A stretch of 64,000 nt of DNA, from positions 3,694,001-3,758,000 of the forward strand of contig CP119325.1 of NCBI GenBank assembly GCA_029202525.1, written 5' to 3'. The position numbers and the translations under genes were made by a program. Numbering within the stretch: position 1 is the first letter of the stretch; each line of letters opens with the position of its first letter. Positions 10,168 through 18,074 of this stretch are shown here, in pieces. This DNA comes from Candidatus Pseudomonas phytovorans (lineage in GTDB: Bacteria; Pseudomonadota; Gammaproteobacteria; Pseudomonadales; Pseudomonadaceae). Below the pieces are notes generated by a model. That model saw only the letters and a list, made by a program, of their open reading frames with translations. It had not been told where the DNA came from and did no database searches.

Positions 10168-10959
10168 TCAGCACCCCTTGAATGCAGGAGCGCGCTTGTT
10201 CATGAAAGCGCTCACGCCTTCACGGTAGTCCTCGCTGCGCCCGGCCAGGCGCTGCAGGTCGCGCTCGAGTTCCAGCTGTTCATCGAAGCCGTTGTCGAAG
10301 CTGGCATTGAGCCCGCGCTTGATCAGCGCCAGGCCATAGGTGGGCTGGGTGGCCAGTTGACGCGCGAGGGTAAGGGCTTCGTCACGCAGTGCAGCATCGT
10401 CCACCACACTATGGATCAGCCCCCATTGCTGAGCCTGCTCGGCGCCAAGGCGCTCGCCCAACATGGCCAGGGCTTTTGCCCGCGCCATGCCGACCAGGCG
10501 CGGCAACAGCCAGGTACCGCCAGAATCCGGCACCAGGCCGATCCTGCAAAACGCCTGGATGAAGCTGGCCGAGCGGGCGGCCAGCACCACGTCGCAGGCG
10601 AGCGGGATGTTGGCACCGGCGCCAGCGGCCACACCGTTTACCGCACAGATCACCGGCAGCGGCAGGTCGCGCAAGGTGCGCACCAAGGGGTTGTAGAATT
10701 TGTCGATCGACTCGCCCAGGTCAGGCATTTCGGCGCCTGGGGCAACGTTGCGGTCGGACAGGTCCTGGCCGGCGCAGAAGCCGCGGCCTTCAGCCGTCAG
10801 CAGCAGCACCCGCGCATCAGTGCTCTGGCGAACCTGCTTGAGTGCTTCGCGCACTTCCAGGTGCATGGCGGTGTTGAAGCTGTTCAGTTGCTCGGGGCGG
10901 TTCAAAGAAAGGAGGGCGACGCCGTCCTCGATGGAAAACAGGATGTGCTGGAAAGTCAT
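10168..10959 (-). CDS. paaG: 1,2-epoxyphenylacetyl-CoA isomerase
   Basis: Crotonase-fold isomerase of 263 residues that converts the ring epoxide to the oxepin form before ring opening. Crotonase features are GRGFCAGQDLSDRNV and the oxyanion-hole region NGVAAGAGANIPLACD, with PDSGGTWLLPRLVG following. The length equals that of known PaaG. The frame extends upstream to 11124, but MTFQHILFSIEDGV is the family start. Confidence 0.95.
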   Translation of the reverse strand: MTFQHILFSIEDGVALLSLNRPEQLNSFNTAMHLEVREALKQVRQSTDARVLLLTAEGRGFCAGQDLSDRNVAPGAEMPDLGESIDKFYNPLVRTLRDLPLPVICAVNGVAAGAGANIPLACDVVLAARSASFIQAFCRIGLVPDSGGTWLLPRLVGMARAKALAMLGERLGAEQAQQWGLIHSVVDDAALRDEALTLARQLATQPTYGLALIKRGLNASFDNGFDEQLELERDLQRLAGRSEDYREGVSAFMNKRAPAFKGC

Positions 10960-10993
10960 GACAGACTCGCTCCGTCGGTCGAGGGGTAGATGA

Positions 10994-11767
10994 TCAGCGG
11001 CCTTGGAAGCGGGCCTGGCGCTTTTCCTGGAAGGCGCGAATACCTTCGTCACGGTCGGCCGTGCCCGCCAGCAGGGTGAATGCATGGCGCTCAAAGCGCA
11101 GACCGCTGGCCAGGTCGGTATCACCTGCCTTCAGTAGCGCCTCCTTGGCCAGGCGCACGGCCAGCGGCGCCTTGGCAGCGATGCTGCGGGCGACCTGCAG
11201 CGCGCGTTCTACGGTGAATTCGGGCTGGGTAACTTCGCTGACCAAGCCGGCTTGCTGGGCGTGGTTGGCGGTGATCGCTTCACCGGTCAGCACCATCTGC
11301 ATGGCCAGCGGCTTACCGACGGCACGCAACAGGCGCTGGGTGCCGCCGGCGCCGGGGATGATGCCGAGGTTGATCTCCGGCTGGCCGAAGCGGGCGTCGG
11401 TACCGGCGATAACGATGTCGGCGCACATCACCAGCTCGCAGCCACCACCCAGGGCATAGCCGTTGACTGCAGCAATCAGTGGCTTGGAAAAGGCGGCGAT
11501 ACGTTGCCAGTGAGCTACCCGAGGGTCATTGAGGATGCCAACCAGGTCGCGCTCGGCCATCTCACCAATGTCAGCGCCTGCGGCGAATGCCTTGCGGCTG
11601 CCGGTCACCACCACAGCGCCCGTCTGGTCATTCTGTGCGGCTGCATCCAGCGCAGTGGCCAGCTCTGCCAGTAACTCGGTGCACAGGGCGTTCAGTGCCT
11701 CGGGCCGTTGCAGGGTTATGAGCTGAACGCCGTTTTCCGGCGCCCGCACATCGAGATATCGCGGCAT
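10994..11767 (-). CDS. paaF: 2,3-dehydroadipyl-CoA hydratase
   Basis: Crotonase-fold enoyl-CoA hydratase of 257 residues, acting on 2,3-dehydroadipyl-CoA. Motifs are FAAGADIGEMAER, NGYALGGGCELVMCADI and the catalytic-glutamate region FGQPEINLGIIPGAGGTQRL. AGAGGAACACGAC precedes ATG 11767. First gene of the paaFGHIJK transcript; the divergent control region toward paaY lies directly upstream. Confidence 0.95.
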   Translation of the reverse strand: MPRYLDVRAPENGVQLITLQRPEALNALCTELLAELATALDAAAQNDQTGAVVVTGSRKAFAAGADIGEMAERDLVGILNDPRVAHWQRIAAFSKPLIAAVNGYALGGGCELVMCADIVIAGTDARFGQPEINLGIIPGAGGTQRLLRAVGKPLAMQMVLTGEAITANHAQQAGLVSEVTQPEFTVERALQVARSIAAKAPLAVRLAKEALLKAGDTDLASGLRFERHAFTLLAGTADRDEGIRAFQEKRQARFQGR

Positions 11768-11880
11768 GTCGTGTTCCTCTGGCTGCACGCACGGCACATC
11801 GTGGGGCCGGCATTTCTTGGAATTGTTTGCAGGGTGGTGATGCTGGATCACGACCAGGTGAGGTCAGTATATGCATCATG

Positions 11881-12081
11881 TGATACGCGAATGCAATACG
11901 GATAGCGATATGCAGTATCTCTTTGCGCATGGATCGGAAGATCCGCAATGCTGTCAGTCATTACTGATATCCGTATTTTAATTAGCATTTTCACGAAAAT
12001 TAGCGTTTTTTGTGGGTTTATTCTGCAGGACGAAAAGCGATACACGATTGCGGCGTTTGATCGTCATAATTTTTGTGATAC
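11881..12081. promoter_or_regulatory. Divergent paaF/paaY control region with PaaX-like half-sites
   Basis: The 352-bp gap between paaF and paaY is AT-rich. TGATAC at 11881-11886 and GTATCT at 11915-11920 form an inverted pair with a 28-base spacer, one base off the 27-base geometry upstream of paaA. On the paaY side, CGATAC at 12038-12043 and TGATAC at 12076-12081 occur as direct repeats. This suggests PaaX controls both the catabolic operon and its own paaYX transcript. Confidence 0.55.
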
Positions 12082-12119
12082 AAGGAAAGGCAACATTTCA
12101 AATCATTTCTGGAGCTTCC

Positions 12120-12719
12120 ATGCCTTGCTATCGACTGGACGGCCTGACGCCCGTGGTTCACCCGACAGCCTACGTGCACCCAAGCGCAGTACTGATCGGC
12201 GATGTCATCGTTGGCCCTCGTTGCTACATTGGCCCCCTGGCATCACTGAGGGGCGATTTCGGCCGGATCGTGCTGGAGGAGGGCGCCAACCTGCAGGACA
12301 CCTGTGTAATGCACGGCTTTCCGGGTGGTGACACGGTCGTAGAGCGCAACGGACACGTCGGTCATGGCGCGGTGCTGCACGGCTGCCGAGTGGGGGAGGA
12401 CGCCTTGATTGGCATGAATGCGGTGGTGATGGATGGTGCCCATATCGCATCACGCTGCATCGTCGCGGCGACCGCGTTTGTCAAAGCCGGCTTCGGGTGT
12501 GAAGCGCAAAGCCTGGTGATGGGGTCGCCGGCCCAGGTTAAACGACCCCTGAGCCAACAGGAGTTGGACTGGAAACAGCGCGGCACGGCGGAGTACCAGC
12601 ACCTGGCGCAGCGCTGCATGAACACCATGGTCGAATGCCCGCCACTGACCGAAGCCGAACCAGGCCGGCCGCGCATGGAAGACACCGGCGTCAGGCCTAA
12701 AGGGCAGGCAACAGCATGA
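12120..12719 (+). CDS. paaY: PaaY thioesterase / gamma-carbonic-anhydrase-like left-handed beta-helix protein
   Basis: A 199-residue hexapeptide-repeat protein starting MPCYRLDGLTPVVHPTAYVH. Repeated I/V-G-x-x turns (VLIGDVIVGPRCYIGPLASL and following) form the beta-helix. Metal-binding histidines sit in HGFPGGDTVV and GHVGHGAVLHGC. PaaY is known to act as a thioesterase helping regulate the pathway. TGGAG lies five bases upstream of the ATG. The stop is 77 bases before paaX. Confidence 0.93.
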   Translation: MPCYRLDGLTPVVHPTAYVHPSAVLIGDVIVGPRCYIGPLASLRGDFGRIVLEEGANLQDTCVMHGFPGGDTVVERNGHVGHGAVLHGCRVGEDALIGMNAVVMDGAHIASRCIVAATAFVKAGFGCEAQSLVMGSPAQVKRPLSQQELDWKQRGTAEYQHLAQRCMNTMVECPPLTEAEPGRPRMEDTGVRPKGQATA

Positions 12720-12796
12720 GCCTGGTAGCGTCACGCAATGGTCAGGCGGCCCGCCGCACAGGTATAGTCGGTGCTTTATCCGCGCACAGTTCGCCC

Positions 12797-13720
12797 ATGA
12801 GCAATCTTGCCCCACTGAACAACCTGATCACTCGCTTTCAGGAGCAGACGCCGATCCGCGCCAGCTCCCTGATCATCACCTTGTACGGCGATGCCATCGA
12901 GCCCCACGGCGGGACCGTCTGGCTGGGTAGCCTGATCAACCTGCTGGAGCCGATAGGTATCAATGAACGGCTGATCCGCACCTCGATTTTTCGCCTCACC
13001 AAAGAGGGTTGGCTCACCGCTGAAAAAGTCGGCCGGCGTAGTTACTACAGCCTCACAGGCACGGGTCGGCGTCGCTTCGAAAAAGCCTTCAAGCGGGTCT
13101 ACAGCCCCAGCCAACCAGCCTGGGACGGCGCCTGGACGCTGGTGTTGCTGTCGCAACTTGAGGCCGGCAAGCGCAAGGCCTTGCGCGAGGAGCTGGAATG
13201 GCAGGGGTTTGGCATCATGGCGCCGAACCTGCTTGGCTGCCCACGCGCAGACCGCGCTGATCTGGCCGCAACCTTGCGAGACCTGGAAGCCAGCGACGAC
13301 AGTATCGTATTCGAAACCCATACCCAGGAAGTGCTCGCGTCCAAGGCCATGCGTGCCCAGGTGCGCGAAAGCTGGCGTATCGAGGAGCTGGGGCAACAGT
13401 ACAGTGAGTTCATCCAGCTGTTCAGGCCGCTGTGGCAGAGCTTGAAAGAGCAGCAGCTGCTCGATGCCCAGGATTGCTTTCTGGCCCGTACGCTGTTGAT
13501 TCACGAGTACCGCCGCCTGCTGTTGCGTGATCCGCAACTGCCAGACGAGCTGCTGCCAGGGGATTGGGAGGGGCGGGCTGCGCGACAGTTGTGCCGCAAC
13601 CTGTATCGCCTTGTGTTTGCCAAGGCAGAGGAATGGCTGAACGCAGCGCTGGAGACGGCAGACGGGCCATTGCCGGACGTGAACGAGAGTTTTTACAAGC
13701 GTTTTGGTGGGTTGGCCTGA
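12797..13720 (+). CDS. paaX: Phenylacetate pathway repressor PaaX
   Basis: GntR-like winged-helix repressor of 307 residues that responds to phenylacetyl-CoA. The N-terminal DNA-binding part contains RTSIFRLTKEGWLTAEKVGR with SLTGTGRRRFEKA. The C-terminal region has FLARTLLIHEYRRLLLRDP and ends NESFYKRFGGLA. A longer frame begins at 12716, but MSNLAPLNNLITRFQEQTPI matches the family start. It is divergent from paaF and controls the operators described above. Confidence 0.95.
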   Translation: MSNLAPLNNLITRFQEQTPIRASSLIITLYGDAIEPHGGTVWLGSLINLLEPIGINERLIRTSIFRLTKEGWLTAEKVGRRSYYSLTGTGRRRFEKAFKRVYSPSQPAWDGAWTLVLLSQLEAGKRKALREELEWQGFGIMAPNLLGCPRADRADLAATLRDLEASDDSIVFETHTQEVLASKAMRAQVRESWRIEELGQQYSEFIQLFRPLWQSLKEQQLLDAQDCFLARTLLIHEYRRLLLRDPQLPDELLPGDWEGRAARQLCRNLYRLVFAKAEEWLNAALETADGPLPDVNESFYKRFGGLA

Positions 13721-13743
13721 CTCACTCAAGCTGACATGGGAGC

Positions 13744-13762
13744 GCCTTATCCTTGATAAGGC
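13744..13762. promoter_or_regulatory. Perfect inverted repeat between paaX and hipB
   Basis: GCCTTATC and GATAAGGC flank a CTT loop. It may be the paaX terminator, although no T-run follows. It may also be a distal HipB operator, since E. coli HipB operators are built on TATCC/GGATA half-sites. Confidence 0.4.
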
Positions 13763-13830
13763 TTACCTCTATAAGTGCCAACCTGAAAAACCCATGACTT
13801 AATATGTGCTATGGTTAACCTTAAGTATTT

Positions 13831-13854
13831 TAATGTTAATAATGGTGAACATTA
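13831..13854 (+). promoter_or_regulatory. Inverted repeat overlapping the hipB start, candidate HipB operator
   Basis: TAATGTT and AACATTA are perfect inverses separated by ten bases, and the last A is the first base of the hipB ATG. A repressor bound here would block transcription or translation of hipBA, consistent with the autoregulation normal for such pairs. Confidence 0.5.
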
Positions 13855-14198
13855 TGTCGGGCTATTTTCCCGTCGCATGTGCCGACACGCTCAGTAAGAT
13901 AGGGCTATTGGTGAAGGCGCGTCGCCTTGCACTAGGCCTGCGCCAGGCCGACATAAAGGCAGCCATCGACGTTTCTGCGCACACGCTGCGCAAGATCGAA
14001 AGCGGTTCCGAGCTGGTAGACCTGCGGTCATTCATGCTGGTGCTGTGGCGGTTGGGTATCAGCGATACGGTGTTCTCATCGCTGGAGGGCCTCGAAAAAA
14101 GCTCACAGGTCACACTGTTCACTCAGAACGACGATGTGCTTCAAGGTATCGCATCCAGGCGCGTGCGGTTGGCTAAACCCAAGCCTGAGGAGTTCTGA
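13854..14198 (+). CDS. hipB: HipB-like XRE-family antitoxin
   Basis: A 114-residue DNA-binding antitoxin. The helix-turn-helix lies in LVKARRLALGLRQADIKAAI and DVSAHTLRKIESGSELVDL. Residues after about 80 form the tail that would contact HipA. Start MSGYFPVACADTLSK was chosen at the operator-overlapping ATG; ATG codons at 13842, 13836 and 13806 are in frame but precede the likely promoter. Its stop overlaps hipA by one base (TGATG). Confidence 0.82.
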   Translation: MSGYFPVACADTLSKIGLLVKARRLALGLRQADIKAAIDVSAHTLRKIESGSELVDLRSFMLVLWRLGISDTVFSSLEGLEKSSQVTLFTQNDDVLQGIASRRVRLAKPKPEEF

Positions 14199-15412
14199 TG
14201 TCCCGCGCCTACATCTATATGGAGCACCCGGAAACGGGCGAGGTCCTGACCCTTGGCCGGCTTACGCTGAAAGGCAAGCTGGGTGAATTCCTGTATGCCC
14301 CGGATCAGGTGGCACGTGGCGGCTGGGTACCTGACCCGATCAACTACCCCCTGCGTGCCGAAGCCTATACAGGCATTTCCAAAAACCGCGGGGTACCTGG
14401 CTTCATCAACGACGCCATGCCCGACGGTTGGGGTGAGAGGTTGCTACACCGGGCGTACAGCCAAGACCTGGGCACGATCGACTTTCTGCTCAAGTCACCA
14501 AACAACGACCGCATCGGCAACCTGATGGCCGGCACTGCCACAACCCCTGCTGAAGGCATTGGTGAAGGTGCCGTACCAAGCCTGAAAGGGCTGGCAAAAT
14601 TCGTTGCCGCTTGCGAAGCAGTGTATGACGGGCAAATCGACAGCGAATCGACTGCCGCGCTGAATGTACGCCAGCAACGCTCCGCTTTGGGTGGCGCACG
14701 ACCGAAACGTACCCTCCAGGACAATGGGATGTTGATTCTGGCCAAGCCGCGTGATCGGTTTGACCACTACGACTTGCCGACGATCGAGTATGCCTGCATG
14801 ACATTTGCGGCAGGGAAGGGCATCAACGTGGCGCGCACCGCACTGCATGCCGAAAATCCTTCCACATTACTGATCGAACGCTTTGACCGTACGCCTATTG
14901 CCGAAGGCGCCCGGCGCATACCAATGCTCAGCGCACTGACCTTGCTTGATTCGGAGTGGAATGGCCCGCACCACAGGGATTGGCGCTATGCCGCCGTGGC
15001 AGACGAGATGCGTCGGCGCGGCGTGCCGCAAAGCGACCTGCAGGAGCTATTCAGGCGCATGTGTTACAACGCCTTGGTAGGCAACTCCGACGATCATCCG
15101 CGTAACCATGCAATTATATGGGTTGGTGGGGCGTGGCGCCTTTCACCGATGTACGACGTATTGCCCATGCTAGATGAGGGGCCCGCAAAGGCCTTGGCTA
15201 TGGCGGTTGGTCGAGAGGGCAGCCAGGTGAGCCGAAGCAATCTGCTCAGCCACCATGCACATTTTGCACTGGAACGGGATCACGCCGAACACTTGCTTGA
15301 ACAGGTGGCTAGCTGGGAGCACGAGTTGAAAGATCATTACGCGAAGGCGCTGTCGGGTACTGACCTGGATATGGCCTGTGATGCGGCAAGTTCTGTGCGT
15401 ATGCTGAGCTAG
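14198..15412 (+). CDS. hipA: HipA-family serine/threonine kinase toxin
   Basis: A 404-residue type II toxin kinase. HipA in E. coli phosphorylates glutamyl-tRNA synthetase; the target here is unknown. Visible motifs are the N-subdomain MPDGWGERLL, the ATP-loop region ALGGARPKRT, the catalytic loop NALVGNSDDHPRNHAI and the metal-site SPMYDVLP, all apparently intact. Slightly shorter than E. coli HipA (about 440). The codon use resembles the surrounding core, so the pair may be older than the island to its right. Confidence 0.9.
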   Translation: MSRAYIYMEHPETGEVLTLGRLTLKGKLGEFLYAPDQVARGGWVPDPINYPLRAEAYTGISKNRGVPGFINDAMPDGWGERLLHRAYSQDLGTIDFLLKSPNNDRIGNLMAGTATTPAEGIGEGAVPSLKGLAKFVAACEAVYDGQIDSESTAALNVRQQRSALGGARPKRTLQDNGMLILAKPRDRFDHYDLPTIEYACMTFAAGKGINVARTALHAENPSTLLIERFDRTPIAEGARRIPMLSALTLLDSEWNGPHHRDWRYAAVADEMRRRGVPQSDLQELFRRMCYNALVGNSDDHPRNHAIIWVGGAWRLSPMYDVLPMLDEGPAKALAMAVGREGSQVSRSNLLSHHAHFALERDHAEHLLEQVASWEHELKDHYAKALSGTDLDMACDAASSVRMLS

Positions 15413-15427
15413 ATAAACGCATACTTT

Positions 15428-15463
15428 GATAACTACGCTAAATGACTATTTAGTGTAGTTATC
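15428..15463. terminator. AT-rich bidirectional stem-loop between hipA and hldD
   Basis: GATAACTACGCTAAAT pairs with ATTTAGTGTAGTTATC across a GACT loop, 15 of 16 positions Watson-Crick plus one G-T. It sits between convergent hipA and hldD and probably ends both transcripts. Confidence 0.6.
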
Positions 15464-15468
15464 TGCAA

Positions 15469-16500
15469 TCAAGCTGCCGCCGTCTGCTTGAATGGAGCAG
15501 GCGGCGGGCTTTGGATACCCTGCAACCAGTCGCAGTAGCGGGCTACGCCTTGCTGGACTGTCAATGTAGGTGCCTTGTAACCAGCAGCGCGCAAGCGCTC
15601 CAGGTCGGCGCAGGTGTAACACTGGTATTTGCCACGCAAATGATCAGGAAATTCGCCGTACTCCAGTATCCCCTCAAGCAAGGCCATCTCAAGTGACAAC
15701 GGGGGATGGTCTTGTTGCTCGCGCAGCCGATTGATCACAGCCAATGCAACGTCATTGAATGGCTGGGCGCGGCCGCTACCAACATTGAAGATACCGCTTA
15801 AATGTGGGCGCTCAAGGAAGAACATATTGACCTTGACCACATCATCGACAGAGACAAAATCCCGCAGATGTCCACCACTGGGATAGTCCCCATAGCTGCC
15901 AAACAGGCTGACTTTTCCTCGGGCCTGGTACTGGTTGAAGCAGTGCAGGGCCACTGACGCCATGGCACCTTTGTGCTGTTCATGGGGCCCGTAGACGTTG
16001 AAATAGCGCAAACCGACGATCTGGCTGTGCGCTGTCGTCAGTTGCCGGCGTACTTGTTGATCGAACAGGAACTTGGAATAGCCATAAACATTTAGCGGAT
16101 GCTCGCACTCACGTTGTTCGCGAAAATCCTGGCCTGCGCCGTATACAGCTGCTGATGACGCATACAACAGCGGGATCCGTTGGCGCTGAGCAGACGCCAG
16201 CAATTCTCGACTGAACCGGTAGTTGTTATCCATCATGAAACGACCGTCACCTTCGACGGTGCTTGAACATGCACCTTGGTGCAGCACAGCGCGCACCTTG
16301 CCAAATTCACCACGAGCAAAGCGATCGAGAAAGTCGTCCTTGTCCAGGTAGTCGGCAATCTCACTGACGGCCAGGTTGCGGAATTTGTCGCCATCGGTCA
16401 GGTCGTCGACGGCTATGATCTGCGTTTCGTTGCGCTGGTTGAGCGCCTGAACGAGATTGCTACCGATAAACCCTGCAGCGCCGGTTACGATGATGGTCAT
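15469..16500 (-). CDS. hldD: ADP-L-glycero-D-manno-heptose 6-epimerase
   Basis: Makes ADP-L-glycero-D-manno-heptose for the lipopolysaccharide inner core. It is a 343-residue SDR-type epimerase with Rossmann motif TGAAGFIGSN, active-site YASSAAVYG and catalytic YGYSKFLFDQ, and the family RYFNVYGPHEQHKGAMASV. GGGGAA precedes ATG 16500; the frame extends to 16542 without family similarity. It is the last core-like gene before the recombinase operon, with only about 280 bases between. Confidence 0.93.
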   Translation of the reverse strand: MTIIVTGAAGFIGSNLVQALNQRNETQIIAVDDLTDGDKFRNLAVSEIADYLDKDDFLDRFARGEFGKVRAVLHQGACSSTVEGDGRFMMDNNYRFSRELLASAQRQRIPLLYASSAAVYGAGQDFREQRECEHPLNVYGYSKFLFDQQVRRQLTTAHSQIVGLRYFNVYGPHEQHKGAMASVALHCFNQYQARGKVSLFGSYGDYPSGGHLRDFVSVDDVVKVNMFFLERPHLSGIFNVGSGRAQPFNDVALAVINRLREQQDHPPLSLEMALLEGILEYGEFPDHLRGKYQCYTCADLERLRAAGYKAPTLTVQQGVARYCDWLQGIQSPPPAPFKQTAAA

Positions 16501-16652
16501 GTCAGATTCCCCGTTAGGGTGCGGAGCCCGCATTTTAATCAAGGCAACGCGAGCCAGCTTTAACCTGGATCAATGAATGTGCCGGTCCTGATGAGTGACG
16601 CCCTTGAGCAGCTCGACATCTGGCCAGCCACGGCGCACTGCTGAAATACGAA

Positions 16653-16680
16653 TGTTCGGATAATGCATATTATGTTAAAC
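16653..16680 (+). other. 28-bp dif-like site upstream of the recombinase operon
   Basis: The sequence has the 11-6-11 layout of XerC/XerD sites: left arm TGTTCGGATAA, spacer TGCATA, right arm TTATGTTAAAC. Compared from memory with E. coli dif, 23 of 28 positions agree and the right arm differs only at the last base. It lies in the 279-bp gap between hldD and the first recombinase gene; nothing else was recognised in that gap. It could be the attachment end of the element, a landing site for it, or a genuine Xer site. Confidence 0.55.
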
Positions 16681-16779
16681 GACAGATCATGTTGAGATTG
16701 TTCACGAGCCCCGTAACTCGCTGATTCGACAAATCTGCTGCCTACGTCCACTCTCTTAAAGGGCCATGTCCTACTGTTC

Positions 16780-18063
16780 ATGGTGCGCATTTCCACGGGG
16801 TGGCTGCCAATGAAACTGATTCAGTGTCGTTTCTCGTCTGGTCAGCGCGTGCCTCTGCTGGTGCAGGATGGCTTGGTGGCACCGTTGCCCATCCTCGTTC
16901 CATTCATCTACGTCCAGCTCAAGCTCAGGCATCGTGCCTACAACACTGCCGCAGCGCATCTTCGTGCGATCCAGGCTTTCTACAGCTATGCCGAAAGTCG
17001 AAAGCTCGATGCCGATGAGGCCATCTTGGACGGTCACTTTGAAGCGATTCTGGCACTACTGGATGGTTACGCAATCTGGCTCCAAAGCGGCCGCCAGGCC
17101 GATAATCTGGTCGCTCGAATCGGGATAGCTAAAATGGATTCTTTTCCGCAGATCGATCCGCGTACTCGTGACCAGTACCTGCGGCTCTTGAAGCAATACC
17201 TGTCCTGGTGTGTCTGCCGATACATCCCGCGCGCCCGTCAGAGCTCAACCACCCTGGCAAACATCGAGGTAGCATTTGCAGATGTCGCTGACATCATTGA
17301 GCGGCGCTTTGAGAGCCATATCACCAATGTTCGGCCAGACCGCGCTCGTTACCGCAGCCTTACAGACACGCAACTCCAGACCATACGGACACTGATTGTC
17401 CCTGGCGCTGCGAAGAATCCTTTTCCGGAACGAATGCAGTTGCGCAATTGGCTAATGATTGAATTGCTGCTGGAGACGGGTATCCGTCGCGGGGAGCTTC
17501 TAAAGCTCTATACCACCGATATCAATCAGGGTTCTCAGCATGCTTACGTGAGCATCAATGACCGCGAACATGACCCGGGCGACCCGCGCGCTGAAGAGCC
17601 TGCACTGAAAACACACGGGCGGACTGTCGGTATCTCCACACAGTTGTATGAAGTTTACGAACGCTACATTCAGAGCGAGCGACGTCCACTCCGTAACGGT
17701 AAACCGATGAAATTGCTGTACCGCTATCTGTTCATCTCCGACCGAGGCCGCCCGCTGTCGATCCGCGCATTGTCTAACGTCCTCGACCGGCTGTTTCTGA
17801 CCATTGAACTGGCTCATCCCGGCTTGTTGCCTACACTTTCCGCTCATGACTTCCGCCACACCTTCGCCGACCGTTTTTTGGCTTACCTGGTCGAACAACG
17901 TGGGCATGATCTCGAACGCGCCTCGGACGAGCTGCGACGAATCTGCGGTTGGTCTGATACGTCGGCTATGCCACGCCGTTATGCCAGTCGCTATCTAGCC
18001 GAGTCGGCCAGCCGCCATAACGCCCAGCGCACCTCGGCAGCCTGGAGCCGGCTTGACAATTAA
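16780..18063 (+). CDS. ginA: Tyrosine recombinase, GinA-like
   Basis: A 427-residue site-specific recombinase. The SAM-like core-binding part spans roughly residues 40-190. The catalytic domain shows arginine I in ETGIRRGELLKL (about residue 236), box II in SAHDFRHTFADRF (about 355), a tryptophan in RICGWSD (about 390) and the nucleophile in MPRRYASRYL (about 402). All key residues appear present, so this may be the active strand-cleaving subunit. The start could also be ATG 16810 (MKLIQCRF), which is preceded by GGGGTGG. Confidence 0.8.
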   Translation: MVRISTGWLPMKLIQCRFSSGQRVPLLVQDGLVAPLPILVPFIYVQLKLRHRAYNTAAAHLRAIQAFYSYAESRKLDADEAILDGHFEAILALLDGYAIWLQSGRQADNLVARIGIAKMDSFPQIDPRTRDQYLRLLKQYLSWCVCRYIPRARQSSTTLANIEVAFADVADIIERRFESHITNVRPDRARYRSLTDTQLQTIRTLIVPGAAKNPFPERMQLRNWLMIELLLETGIRRGELLKLYTTDINQGSQHAYVSINDREHDPGDPRAEEPALKTHGRTVGISTQLYEVYERYIQSERRPLRNGKPMKLLYRYLFISDRGRPLSIRALSNVLDRLFLTIELAHPGLLPTLSAHDFRHTFADRFLAYLVEQRGHDLERASDELRRICGWSDTSAMPRRYASRYLAESASRHNAQRTSAAWSRLDN

Positions 18064-18074
18064 GGAGGCTCATC

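Noticed and set aside
16501..16779. tRNA gene as integration target at the left border
   Set aside because: No cloverleaf-like sequence or CCA end could be found in the gap; the dif-like site is the only notable feature.
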